A stretch of DNA of 52,656 bases. Source: JABWAM01 sp964653025 (lineage in GTDB: Bacteria > Verrucomicrobiota > Verrucomicrobiia > JABWAM01). The translations under genes were made by a program, and so were the position numbers. The DNA lies in assembly GCA_964653025.1 (NCBI GenBank), contig CAZZBZ010000018.1:1-52656 (forward strand). Direction: 5' to 3'. Under the pieces are notes generated by a model. That model did no database searches, was not told the origin of the DNA, and worked only from the letters and a program-made list of their open reading frames with translations. The stretch's first letter is position 1. Each line of letters opens with the position of its first letter. Below, piece by piece: positions 43,030-51,382 of the stretch.

Positions 43030-44793
43030 TCAACGAGCCGGCTTCGCGGGTTCGGCGGTGAACTCCCAGAGCTGGAACTGGCGGATCGGGTCACCCTTGC
43101 GAAAGATTTCCACGGAATCGAGTTCGCGCAACCTTCCCGCCCATTGCTTGTGCAGCCAATCATTGCGCGCGAAGAAGATCACGCGCGGGTTGATCTGGGC
43201 CAGGTACACCTCGCGGAGGTAGAGGTCGCCGGGCCTGATCCACGAGGCAGGCACCCCGTCGCTCATGGAACGCGCGCGTTGCCCGCGCGGGTTCTGGAGC
43301 TGGTACCGTACCATCAGGGCCGATTCCCGCGAGTCCGTCCAGATGGTCGCGTGGGGGCGTGTGTGGAGGTGCGGATGGACACGACGGACGTATTCCGCCC
43401 AGCCCGTTTGGCCGTAGTAGGGGCTGTTTCTGGGCAGCAGGGAGAGGTCTAGTTTTCGCAGGAGACGGGGTTGGTAGACGCAAGCAGAAATGAGAAGCCC
43501 GTAACCGACGAGGAGGGTCAGCCCGAGGCGGACATGGCGCGCTTCAGGGGAACCGAGCCGCCCGATCCATTTGCCGAGTCTGCGGGCGAGTTGGAGCACG
43601 ATCCCCGAGGTGAGGAGGGCAACGACGAACCACGGCATCCAGGGAAAGCTTGTTCCCAAGAGCAGGCCCACGAACGCGAACCCCGAGGCGAAGGGATGGC
43701 GGCGAAATCCGAAGAGGGCGGCAGCCCAGAGCGGCAGACCGAGAAGGCCATAGAAAACCAGGGCGCGAGTCGGATCGGATGCGGGCCAGTCTGAGCCTTG
43801 GAAGGCGAGGGCCGGGTTTCCGAGAAAAGAAAGTTGCGAGACGAGGGGAACCGTCACCGCGAGGAGAAGGAGCGAGGCGACCGCTTGTTTTCTGGATTGT
43901 CGAAAGAGGATCCCTGCGAGCGCGAAGAGCCACAGCGTCTGGAGCGTCCACGGAATCGCCCAGAGCGAGAGCGAAGAACTGCCGAAAAACCTGAACCACC
44001 ATTCCCCCAGCGTTGCATGACTGCTCGAATGGACGTCACACCAGATTCTGGCCGCAGCGACCGGTATATCGAGGTCGGTGGTCGCCGCCCAGAGAAGGCG
44101 ACTGACCTGGATGGCGGCGAGGGCGAGGAGAAGGAGTGGTGTGGCAAGGCGGAGGATCCATGGTCGGGGTCCGTACAGATCGCCGCTGGCAGCGGCTCCT
44201 ACACCCGAAAGAGACGGACTCTCCTTGTGGGGGCCACGGGAGCGCCATTGGCCGAGCAGCCGTCCTCCCCCAAAAATACATCCCTTTCCTACGCCCCAGC
44301 CGAGGAGCGCGGAGGCGACGACGTCGAACGGGTAATGAACACCCACGTAGACACGCGCGAGGCCGACAACCCCGGCGAGAGAAAACCAGAACGCGCGGCG
44401 GCGCGGAACGGCTGCGGCAAGCATCGTGGCCGCGAGAAAGGCGTTCGCGGTGTGGGAGGAGGGGAGCGACCATCCGCCGGTGGCCCCGGGCGCGAGGGTG
44501 CGCACCTCCTTGAGCGTCGCGGCGGGACGGGGGCGACCGATGGCCTTCTTGAGAGGATTGAAGACGAGGCTGTCGCCGAGGGCGATCCCAAGAACGAGGG
44601 CGAGAGCCCACTTCCATGCGCGCGGGGAGTTGCGCCAGGCGAGCCATGCGGTGAGGACGAGCGCGGGGAGAAGGAGAGGCGCGGCATGGTTGAAGAGGGG
44701 GAAAAAGGCATCTCCAACCGGGTTTGCACAGGACCGGTTGACGAGGCGGAAGAGAATCTCATCCCACCGCTGGAAGACTCCGATCATGGGCAT
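43030..44793 (-). CDS. PAP2-domain membrane protein with C-terminal TM and soluble parts
   Basis: The first 200 residues form a PAP2-type acid phosphatase: KKAIGRPRP (about 82-90), SLPSSHTAN (109-117) and RVYVGVHYPFD (147-157) are the three conserved motifs with the catalytic histidines. A second half of about eight TM helices (240-440) and a soluble end follows. PAP2 enzymes dephosphorylate lipid diphosphates such as undecaprenyl pyrophosphate; the fused GT-like second half could couple this to glycan transfer. The fusion is unusual in length for PAP2 proteins. It ends the run of genes starting with the 50-kb glycosyltransferase-like gene. A second ATG at 44787 is possible. Confidence 0.8.
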   Translation of the reverse strand: MPMIGVFQRWDEILFRLVNRSCANPVGDAFFPLFNHAAPLLLPALVLTAWLAWRNSPRAWKWALALVLGIALGDSLVFNPLKKAIGRPRPAATLKEVRTLAPGATGGWSLPSSHTANAFLAATMLAAAVPRRRAFWFSLAGVVGLARVYVGVHYPFDVVASALLGWGVGKGCIFGGGRLLGQWRSRGPHKESPSLSGVGAAASGDLYGPRPWILRLATPLLLLALAAIQVSRLLWAATTDLDIPVAAARIWCDVHSSSHATLGEWWFRFFGSSSLSLWAIPWTLQTLWLFALAGILFRQSRKQAVASLLLLAVTVPLVSQLSFLGNPALAFQGSDWPASDPTRALVFYGLLGLPLWAAALFGFRRHPFASGFAFVGLLLGTSFPWMPWFVVALLTSGIVLQLARRLGKWIGRLGSPEARHVRLGLTLLVGYGLLISACVYQPRLLRKLDLSLLPRNSPYYGQTGWAEYVRRVHPHLHTRPHATIWTDSRESALMVRYQLQNPRGQRARSMSDGVPASWIRPGDLYLREVYLAQINPRVIFFARNDWLHKQWAGRLRELDSVEIFRKGDPIRQFQLWEFTAEPAKPAR

Positions 44794-44797
44794 CGGG

Positions 44798-45607
44798 TCA
44801 GGGCGCGATCTCGAGGAGGTCGCGGAGGATGAGCGAGACGGTGGGGTAGCGGCGGTCGGGGCGCTTCTCGATGCAGTTGGAAAGGAGGCGAGAGAGGCGC
44901 GGAGGAATGGCAGGCTTCAGAGTCTTTGGGGAAGGGAAAGCCGTGTCGAGCGCCGTGTAGGCATTCATGATTTCGCGGCGGTCCATGGGGGTGAAGGGTT
45001 TTTGTCCGACGAAAATCTCGTACGCGGTGACCCCGAGCGAGAAGATGTCGGTACGCTCGTCCACGGGCTCGCGGAGGATCTGCTCAGGGGCGAGGTAGGA
45101 GGGAGTGCCACTGAGGTTGCCCTGGGGCACGGGTTTGCGGGAGATTTTCATGGCGAGGTCGAAGTCCAGGAGCTTCACGACACGGTCCCGGTTGAGAAGA
45201 ACGTTCTCGGGCTTAAAGTCGAGGTGAAGGTAGCCCTGGCGGTGGACCTGCTGGAGGGCGAGCAGCATCTGGCGGAAGATCAGGATCGGGTCGCGGAGCG
45301 CAGGGTCCTGCTTGCTGAGGAGGATGCGCAGGTTGGGGCCGTCCACATGTTCGAGCACCCCGTAGGGCACCAGCCAGTCGTTGGCGGTGGCGAGCACCCC
45401 GACGATATTCTCGTGCCTCATCTGCGCGTGGATGCGGAGGCCGTGCATGAACTTGCGGCGCTGCCCGAGACTGAAGCGGAAGCGCGGCTGGAGGCGGCGC
45501 ACGACAACTGTGCGGTTGTCGGGGGTGGTCGCGAGAAAGACCTCGGCGGTCCCCCCCTCGTTGAGGCGGTCGTGCAGGATGTACTGGCCGCAACGGGTCA
45601 AGTCCAT
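44798..45607 (-). CDS. Ser/Thr protein-kinase-like protein with degraded catalytic motifs
   Basis: The 269-residue protein shows the Hanks-type kinase fold. The glycine loop LNEGGTAEVF, catalytic loop HLDFKPEN (D130, K132, N135) and SYLAPEQ are clear. The lysine of the VAIK motif appears replaced by R37 (VVVRRL), the DFG motif reads DFD (148-150), and the alpha-C glutamate is not visible (near G56). It may be a pseudokinase or use an altered mechanism. The ATG at 45607 is preferred over a TTG at 45619. It lies between the squalene-synthase-like gene and the PAP2 gene, with small gaps. Confidence 0.82.
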   Translation of the reverse strand: MDLTRCGQYILHDRLNEGGTAEVFLATTPDNRTVVVRRLQPRFRFSLGQRRKFMHGLRIHAQMRHENIVGVLATANDWLVPYGVLEHVDGPNLRILLSKQDPALRDPILIFRQMLLALQQVHRQGYLHLDFKPENVLLNRDRVVKLLDFDLAMKISRKPVPQGNLSGTPSYLAPEQILREPVDERTDIFSLGVTAYEIFVGQKPFTPMDRREIMNAYTALDTAFPSPKTLKPAIPPRLSRLLSNCIEKRPDRRYPTVSLILRDLLEIAP

Positions 45608-45620
45608 GGGATGGGACAAG

Positions 45621-46712
45621 CTATGTTTCCAGCGCGGTCTGCGCCAGCGCGAAAAGCCGTTCCTCGTGGGCGGAGAGAAGGCGGTCGGAGCCGCAGGTGA
45701 GCGCGCTACGGAGCAGGATGGCGCGGACGCGCGGGCGGCTCACCTTGATGCGCTGCGCGGGATCGAGCGGATTCGCCCCGTGGCGGAGGAGGACGAGGGT
45801 CTCAAGACCGATCCACATCGGCCAGAGGCAGGCGAGGCGGAGGCGAGGGCAGCGGCGCGGGATCGCCCGCGCATACTCGGCCGCCGCGCGGTAGTGGCCG
45901 AGGGCGTGGTCGAGGTAGCGCCCGTAGAGCGGCGCGAGGCGATCCCAAGAGGACGGGTCACGGAGGTCGGCGGGCTTCAGCCCGAGGGGAGCGAGGTCGG
46001 CGGCGGGCAGGTAGCAGCGTCCGTTCCGAAGGTCGCGCGGCACATCGCGGAGCACATTCGTCCACTGGAGGGCCTTCCCGAAGCGTCCCCCAAGGGCGCA
46101 CATGCGCTCCAGGTCCCAGCCACGGCAGGGGCGCAGATGGCGCGCGCAGAGGCGCGTCCAGAAGGGACCGACGCAGCCGGCCACGAGCCATGTGTATTCC
46201 TCGAGTTCCTCGAAGGTCCGCAGGGCCGCGGGGATGCGGCCCTCGCCGAAGCGATCGAGATCGAGCTCCATGCCCCGCGTGAGTTCCAGTACGACATCCA
46301 CCACGAGCGAGCGATCGTGGGTGGGCAGCTCCCCGAGGAGACCGAGACATTTCGGAAGGAACTCGATGAGGCGCCACTCGCTCGCGGCAGTGACGGAGCC
46401 GGGCTCCGGTCGGCGCCCCTTCTCAAGGAGCCCGCGGACGAGTTCGGCGGCCCGCTCGCGCTTTCCGCCGGCAATCGTGCGGCGGAAGAGAAGGAGGTGG
46501 GGCAGGCGTTCCTCCCGCGGGAGCACGGCACCATCCGCAATCGTGTCCGCGGCGCGGGCGAGAAGGTAGGCGAGGCCGACGGGACGCTGGAGGACCGGGG
46601 GAAGAACGCGCAGCGTGAGGAAGAAGGAGCGGGAGACCCCGCGCAGGACGGGTCCGAAAAGCTCGTTCGAGGAATGGTCCGTCATCGGGATTGTGGTGTG
46701 CGCCGTTCCCAT
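45621..46712 (-). CDS. Squalene/phytoene synthase family protein
   Basis: The 363-residue protein has the two aspartate-rich motifs of the family: DTIAD at 56-60 (after SRSFFLTL, the usual start) and NVLRDVPRDLRNGRCYLP at about 218. Such enzymes join two prenyl diphosphates head to head. The N-terminal SRSF-type segment and TNVLRD are closer to squalene synthase-like enzymes than to crtB, but this is not certain. No hpnD or hpnE is nearby; the RND gene at 5978 is distant. Two ATGs are possible (46712 and 46685). Confidence 0.85.
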   Translation of the reverse strand: MGTAHTTIPMTDHSSNELFGPVLRGVSRSFFLTLRVLPPVLQRPVGLAYLLARAADTIADGAVLPREERLPHLLLFRRTIAGGKRERAAELVRGLLEKGRRPEPGSVTAASEWRLIEFLPKCLGLLGELPTHDRSLVVDVVLELTRGMELDLDRFGEGRIPAALRTFEELEEYTWLVAGCVGPFWTRLCARHLRPCRGWDLERMCALGGRFGKALQWTNVLRDVPRDLRNGRCYLPAADLAPLGLKPADLRDPSSWDRLAPLYGRYLDHALGHYRAAAEYARAIPRRCPRLRLACLWPMWIGLETLVLLRHGANPLDPAQRIKVSRPRVRAILLRSALTCGSDRLLSAHEERLFALAQTALET

Positions 46713-46757
46713 GCGGTATCGGAAAACCTCCCTTGGAGCAAGCCGCAGGTCGCCGAT

Positions 46758-48398
46758 TCAGCGCTTCTCCCAGACGGCGAGTGGGCCGCGGATCGGGCGG
46801 TCGTACCCCATCGGCGAACGGGCCCATGCGGCCCTTGCCTCGGCCCCCACGAGGAAACGGCTGGAATCATCCTTCTCGTAGAGCGTAAGCGCCACGAGGC
46901 GGTAGCCACCCAGCATCCGCCACGTTGCCTCAAACGCCTCGGTGGCCGTTCGACGGTTGGCGAGGAAGGAGGTGCGGGCGAAGACGGTCACCACCACCTT
47001 CGGGGAAGCCCGCTCGACCTCGCGGATGAGTTCGGCTTGGCGCTGCCGCGCCCTCTCCGTCGGTACCATGAGCGGGTAGACGAAGATGTACCGTGTCGCG
47101 CTGCGGCGGTCCGCGTGGAACAGAATCTGCGGCTCGGAGCCAAAAATGAAGATGCGGTCGTCGGGTTTCGTTCGCGCGGCGATGAAGAGCCCAACCTCCT
47201 CCGAAATCGCGAAGGAGTTGGAGGAATAGATCTCGCAGAACTTCGCCTTCACATCTCCCGGGAGATAGTACCCATCCGAGACCGAGACGGTGTAGTAGAG
47301 GGGCGCCGCCAGCGCGATCGCGAAAGTCGCGCGTTTCCAGCGATCCCCCGCGAGGTCGGCGAGGGCCCGTGCCCCCATGGCCGCGAGCACCGCCACCGCC
47401 GGGAGCGCCTGGATATAGTAGTGGTCGCGAAAATAGCCCCCAATCGCCACGCCAGCCGCCGAAGCGGCCAGCCATGCGCCGAAAAGTTGAGCCTTCCGTC
47501 GGCGTTCTGGCTTCGCGATCCATGCCGCGAAACCGAGGGCCGCGAGCAGGTAGGCCGGCCACGCCAGCGCAAGGATCGTCCCGAAGGTCCAGCGGAAGTT
47601 TCGCAGGTAGAACTTCAGCGGCACCGAGGACGCGTAACCCAGGTTGTAGCCCGCCACGCTGTCCCAGAACTCACGGAAGGCACCAGCCCAAACAAACCAT
47701 GCGACGAATGGAAGCCAGGCAAGCGCCCCGCCAACCACGAACCATCCGAGGCGCACCGCGATCGAGGATCGTGTTTTCGCATGGCCCTGCGCTCCAAGCG
47801 GGAGCTCGCGCTGATTCGGAAGACCCATGGCCACGGCTGCCGCAAGCAGCGCGTTCGTCAGCGCGACCTGCTTGAAAAGCGTGGCCATCCCCGCAAGCAC
47901 CCCGGCCGCCAGGGCCCAGCGCGCGCTTCCCGAGCGTCGGGCACGAAGCGCCGCGAGCAGGGAGAGCGTGGACGGCAGGATCAGGAAGGTTTCGGCGTTG
48001 GCCGCGTTGCCGAGCACCCCGGGGTTCGTGAACAACAGGCTGAAGAGAAGGCCCGCCGCAGCTCCCACGGCATTCCCACCCGCCGAACGCGCAAGCGCCC
48101 AGACCGCGGCCACGGTCCCGAAGGACCAGATTTGCGCGCCCCAGTGGATGGCCGAGACCGATCGCCCGAGCGTACGGATCACCGCCCCATACACTAGAAA
48201 AACACCGGGAGGTTTCTGGTCGAAGGCGTCGCGATAGGGAACCTCCCCGCGCAGCCACCGCTCGCCGATGTAGGCGTACTCCCCCTCGTCGCGCTCCAGC
48301 GGGATGTCCGCGATCGGCACACGAAGAATCGCAGCGAAAAGAAGGGCGACCCCGAGCGAAAGCAGGGTGCGAACCCGCGACCCATCGAGAAGCTTCAT
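46758..48398 (-). CDS. Glycosyltransferase family 39/ArnT-like membrane protein
   Basis: The 546-residue protein has the GT39-type signature near its N-terminus: IADIPLERDEGEYAYIGERWLRGEVPYRDAF, where the acidic DE in RDEGEY is the catalytic site (the residues after residue 20 of this stretch are not quoted further). About 11 membrane helices follow, then a periplasmic tail. Members transfer a sugar from a polyprenyl phosphate donor to a lipid or protein. The frame is open upstream to 48641, but the ATG at 48398 begins MKLLDGSR and overlaps the preceding stop as ATGA. Confidence 0.88.
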   Translation of the reverse strand: MKLLDGSRVRTLLSLGVALLFAAILRVPIADIPLERDEGEYAYIGERWLRGEVPYRDAFDQKPPGVFLVYGAVIRTLGRSVSAIHWGAQIWSFGTVAAVWALARSAGGNAVGAAAGLLFSLLFTNPGVLGNAANAETFLILPSTLSLLAALRARRSGSARWALAAGVLAGMATLFKQVALTNALLAAAVAMGLPNQRELPLGAQGHAKTRSSIAVRLGWFVVGGALAWLPFVAWFVWAGAFREFWDSVAGYNLGYASSVPLKFYLRNFRWTFGTILALAWPAYLLAALGFAAWIAKPERRRKAQLFGAWLAASAAGVAIGGYFRDHYYIQALPAVAVLAAMGARALADLAGDRWKRATFAIALAAPLYYTVSVSDGYYLPGDVKAKFCEIYSSNSFAISEEVGLFIAARTKPDDRIFIFGSEPQILFHADRRSATRYIFVYPLMVPTERARQRQAELIREVERASPKVVVTVFARTSFLANRRTATEAFEATWRMLGGYRLVALTLYEKDDSSRFLVGAEARAAWARSPMGYDRPIRGPLAVWEKR

Positions 48399-50458
48399 CG
48401 CCCTTGTCCCAGATCGCGGAGTCCCTCGCCAAACTCCGGGAGAAACGGCCTTGTGTGATGGCGGGCCATTTCCATGAAGCGGGCCCGGGTGGCCGCGTCG
48501 GGCCAGCTCGCGTAGCCAAACTGGCGGTCCAAATAGTCGATTCGTCGCGGATCCAGAAAAAGGAAACGGATGCCCGCCGCGCGGAGGCGCGCCGCCAGTT
48601 CCTCCGGGGTCCGAGCCGCCGCGCTTTCCTGCACGATCCACTTCGGGTCAAAGGGCCCGCTGGCCCGGATCGGGTTGGCAAAGAAGTGGTAGCCTTCGAT
48701 GCCGAAGAGAAGGACGGTGCCGCGGGCACCGGTCCTTCGATCGAGTTCCCGCGCGGTGCGGAAAAGCGGGTTTTGCGCGGCGAGGTAGGCCTCGCGGGAA
48801 GGTCGCTTCAGGAACCATGCGAACGGGTCCGCCAACTCGGCGAGGGCCATCCACGAAAGCCAGATATTCGTGGCGATCGCCACAAGAAGGAGCCCCTTTA
48901 ACGTGCGGCGAACGGCCGTGTCGCGCAGGGCGATCCATCCCTCGGCCGCCGCGAGGGCGAAAGCGGGTGCTGCCGCCGCGAGGAAGCGCGTGACCTGCGG
49001 GCCCGCCGCCCAGGCGGCCCCGTGGATCCACGCCGCGAGGGCGATGAAGCGGGCGCTCGGCCCGCCGCGAAGCGCGAGGACGGCCAGCGGCAGGGCGAGC
49101 CAGACGGCCAGGCCGAGGTCGCTCTCAAACCAGGGGTCAGGGGCCAGGATCGCGCGCCACGGCGCGAGCAGCCAGCGTGCAAATCCCTCCATCCCCCCTC
49201 CGTAGCGGGCCATCTCCCGCGCGTAATGTTCCGCCACCCATCGCCCATTCCCCGTGGCCCACGGGAGGAAACGGGAAAGCGCGGGGTAGAGAGGGTCCCC
49301 GGTAAGCCACGCACCACGAATAAACCACGGAAGATAGCCGAGAAAACTCCCAAAAAGAAAAAGGGCGAGACTCTCCTTCGTCAGGAAAGCAGAGAATGCA
49401 GGGCGGCGTTCCAGATCACCATCTTTGTGGCGTGGTTTTCCTTTGGAGATCATGGCCCACGCCCATCCAACCCCTGCCGCACCGAGGAGAGAGGCCACCG
49501 CGTAAGCGGCCGGATACTTCGTCCCGATCGCCAGTCCGCCGAACACCCCGGCCGAAAACCAGCGCCCACGCCCTTCCCCCTCGCGCAGTGCCAGCCACAT
49601 CAGCGTGGCGAAAAAGACCACGCCGAGGTCGTTGTTCGCCGTGGCCGAGACGCCAAGGAGAAATGGGGTCGAGATCGCAACTCCGATCGCCAACAACCGC
49701 CCCCCGGGGGGCGCCGCCAGCGCCAGCGCGGCGGCGATGAGGGGGAGCGCCATCCAGTTGAATGCCTGCGCCGCCATCTCCCCGCCCACCTCCAACTGGC
49801 CGAGGGAGAGCATCTGCCAGTTGAGGGAGATATTGGACTCGGCGAAGTCGGGCAGGAAAACAATTCGCCCGGCGGCCTCGTAGAAGCGGGCGAGGCCGAA
49901 GTGATAGCGGAGCGTATCCGGGAAAACGGTCGGCGTGAGAGCGAAGGGGAGCGTGCCCAAAAGCAGGACCGCAAGTCCCGCCGTAAGAAGCGGACGGCGG
50001 CGCGCCTCCTCTCCCGCCCGCGCGGCGACCTCGATCGCCGCGCGCGCCGCGCGCGCCCACCCCCCGCCGACAAGGACCGCGAGCAGCGCATCGAGCACGA
50101 GAAACTTCGTGCGGGAGACGCCCACGAATGTGCCCCACACGAGGTTCGCCGCCGCGAGAAGCCCAAGACCGATCCCCGCCGCAAAGAGCAGGCGGATCGC
50201 GTTCTGGCGCGGGGAGATCGCTCCCTGGACGACTGGAATTCGCATCCTCCAAATTGGCGATTGACGATTGGCGATGCCCAGGGCTTTCCATCCCAGCGCC
50301 GTCGCCAGGGCCCAGAACCATGCGGCCGCCACGAGGGCGTGCACGGCCACGGCGAGGTTGGCAAAAAGGGGGAGGCGCGTCTCGCCCCACGGCACAGCGA
50401 CCACGGCAAACCAAAGAAACCAGAGGATGACCGTTCCTGTGCGGCGCATGGAAGACAT
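48395..50458 (-). CDS. Large multi-TM glycosyltransferase-like membrane protein
   Basis: The 687-residue protein has about 12 TM helices and a soluble C-terminal part from about residue 560. TPTVFPDTLRYHFGLARFYEAAG (only DxxxYH is a likely acidic catalytic loop) resembles GT-C-type proteins. Function within the glycan cluster is probable but unspecified. A GGGGGGAGA tract is the ribosome binding site of the ATG at 50458. A heptamer array (50253-50273) lies in frame and encodes part of the segment IANRQSPIWR between two hydrophobic parts. Confidence 0.7.
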   Translation of the reverse strand: MSSMRRTGTVILWFLWFAVVAVPWGETRLPLFANLAVAVHALVAAAWFWALATALGWKALGIANRQSPIWRMRIPVVQGAISPRQNAIRLLFAAGIGLGLLAAANLVWGTFVGVSRTKFLVLDALLAVLVGGGWARAARAAIEVAARAGEEARRRPLLTAGLAVLLLGTLPFALTPTVFPDTLRYHFGLARFYEAAGRIVFLPDFAESNISLNWQMLSLGQLEVGGEMAAQAFNWMALPLIAAALALAAPPGGRLLAIGVAISTPFLLGVSATANNDLGVVFFATLMWLALREGEGRGRWFSAGVFGGLAIGTKYPAAYAVASLLGAAGVGWAWAMISKGKPRHKDGDLERRPAFSAFLTKESLALFLFGSFLGYLPWFIRGAWLTGDPLYPALSRFLPWATGNGRWVAEHYAREMARYGGGMEGFARWLLAPWRAILAPDPWFESDLGLAVWLALPLAVLALRGGPSARFIALAAWIHGAAWAAGPQVTRFLAAAAPAFALAAAEGWIALRDTAVRRTLKGLLLVAIATNIWLSWMALAELADPFAWFLKRPSREAYLAAQNPLFRTARELDRRTGARGTVLLFGIEGYHFFANPIRASGPFDPKWIVQESAAARTPEELAARLRAAGIRFLFLDPRRIDYLDRQFGYASWPDAATRARFMEMARHHTRPFLPEFGEGLRDLGQGR
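50253..50273 (+). repeat. Heptamer array in frame inside the 48395 gene
   Basis: Three 7-nt units ATTGGCG, ATTGACG, ATTGGCG are in register within the reading frame and encode about seven residues of a polar stretch. A degraded fourth unit follows. Confidence 0.75.
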
Positions 50459-50503
50459 GATTCTCCCCCCGCCCGCCGCCTGCAAACAGAAAACCTGCCT
50501 GTG

Positions 50504-50520
50504 GACTGCCGAGGGCACGA
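50504..50520 (+). repeat. Second copy of the 17-bp tag GACTGCCGAGGGCACGA
   Basis: Exact match to 4797-4813, in the gap upstream of the pilin-like gene. Confidence 0.6.
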
Positions 50521-50569
50521 CAAAGCATACCCCTCCCTCAGGCAGGATTGATTCGTCACGCACCACGAT

Positions 50570-50633
50570 TGGAGGGATGGCGTGTCGCCGTCCGTCTTTC
50601 TGCGTCCGCGGCCGCCGACACGGCGGCCCTCCA
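50570..50633 (+). repeat. Three-way-junction repeat, copy R2
   Basis: The 64-base element has an outer stem TGGAGGG/CCCTCCA, an 8-bp hairpin with one G-T pair (GGATGGCG with CGCCGTCC, loop TGT), a linker and a second 8-bp hairpin GGCCGCCG/CGGCGGCC (loop ACA). It is 60 of 64 bases identical to R3 in the same orientation. The changed base in the first stem turns a G-C pair into G-T, so pairing is kept. Confidence 0.85.
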
Positions 50634-50713
50634 AACTGTGAACGCGCCCGCGGGTTGTTCAGGACAGCGCGATGAGGAGGTTTTTACCCCAAAAATATAT
50701 ATCAAAAAATGAC

Positions 50714-50741
50714 TTGCGTTCAGTGGGTTGTGTCCTAGCTT
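50714..50741 (+). promoter_or_regulatory. Putative sigma-70 promoter of the pilin-like gene
   Basis: TTGCGT (50714-50719) and TAGCTT (50736-50741) are spaced by 16 bases in an otherwise AT-rich leader. The match to TTGACA/TATAAT is weak; a sigma-54 site was not found. Confidence 0.3.
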
Positions 50742-50812
50742 GGAACCGTTGGACAGGCGTGTGCCTGAACCCGACATGAACTGATAATATAAGCAAAACA
50801 GGAGTCAAAAAA

Positions 50813-51220
50813 ATGATCCAGAACCTACGCAGTGACAGGGGTGGTTTCACGCTCGTGGAAATCATGATCGTGGTGGCCATCATCGGGCTGTTGGCGGCGA
50901 TCGCAGTGCCGAGCTTCATTCGGGCTCGCACCCGTTCGCAGGCGACCACCATCCTGAACGAGTGCCGCATGCTGGACGCCGCGATGGACCAGTATGCATT
51001 GGAAAACAACAAGTCCGGCGGTGTCGTCCCGGCGTATGCCGACCTGACGCCCTACCTCAAGGCGGGCAGCAAGCTGGCGACCAGTGGCGGAAACGACACG
51101 TTGGAGAACGCGTTCACGATCGGTGCCATCAGCGGTGGTGGCGTCAAGGTGAGCGCAACCACCAAGACGGCGCTCTCAACGGCGACCGGCGGGGATGCCT
51201 TCTGGGGCCCCTACTCCTGA
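50813..51220 (+). CDS. Type IV pilin-like / type II pseudopilin-like protein
   Basis: The 135-residue protein has a short basic leader followed by GFTLVEIMIVVAIIGLLAAIAVPSF, the class III signal motif (the first 20 residues of this stretch suffice): cleavage is after the glycine, and the glutamate at +5 is present. The remainder is small and glycine-rich (ASGGNDTLENAFT). A ribosome binding site GGAG lies eight bases before the ATG. The gene is isolated, with its own promoter and terminator, and is bracketed by direct repeats R2 and R3. It may be a pilin for the PilM-Q system. Confidence 0.9.
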   Translation: MIQNLRSDRGGFTLVEIMIVVAIIGLLAAIAVPSFIRARTRSQATTILNECRMLDAAMDQYALENNKSGGVVPAYADLTPYLKAGSKLATSGGNDTLENAFTIGAISGGGVKVSATTKTALSTATGGDAFWGPYS

Positions 51221-51249
51221 GAATTCACCGCTAAACGGTTGATTCCCAG

Positions 51250-51286
51250 ACCCCGCGCTCCGAAAGGGGCGCGGGGTTCTTTTTTT
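51250..51286 (+). terminator. Rho-independent terminator of the pilin-like gene
   Basis: A long GC-rich hairpin (ACCCCGCGCTCC pairing with GGGGCGCGGGGT, GAAA loop) is followed by TTCTTTTTTT. It is the clearest terminator of the window. Confidence 0.9.
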
Positions 51287-51382
51287 GGTACCGGTCCTAG
51301 CCGCCGCGTCGACGGCCAACGGGTTTGCAACCAGTTTGTTGGTCGCCGGGCCGAGATGACTCGTGTGTCTCCGAATCGCGCG

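Larger units (their letters stand above)
50459..50812. other. Intergenic region upstream of the pilin-like gene
   Basis: The 354-base divergent gap contains the shared 17-bp tag (50504-50520), repeat copy R2 (50570-50633), an AT-rich stretch (50680-50710) and a putative promoter (50714-50741). No gene was seen in it. Confidence 0.6.

Noticed and set aside
45381..48197. 938-residue plus-strand open frame
   Set aside because: It runs opposite to the kinase, squalene-synthase-like and GT39 genes, whose products show clear motifs; its translation is rich in arginine, glutamate and glycine without family features, as expected for antisense frames in GC-rich DNA.
50680..50760. Sigma-54 promoter of the pilin gene
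   Set aside because: TTGGAACCGTTGGAC was considered but does not match the GG-N10-GC spacing of the sigma-54 consensus.
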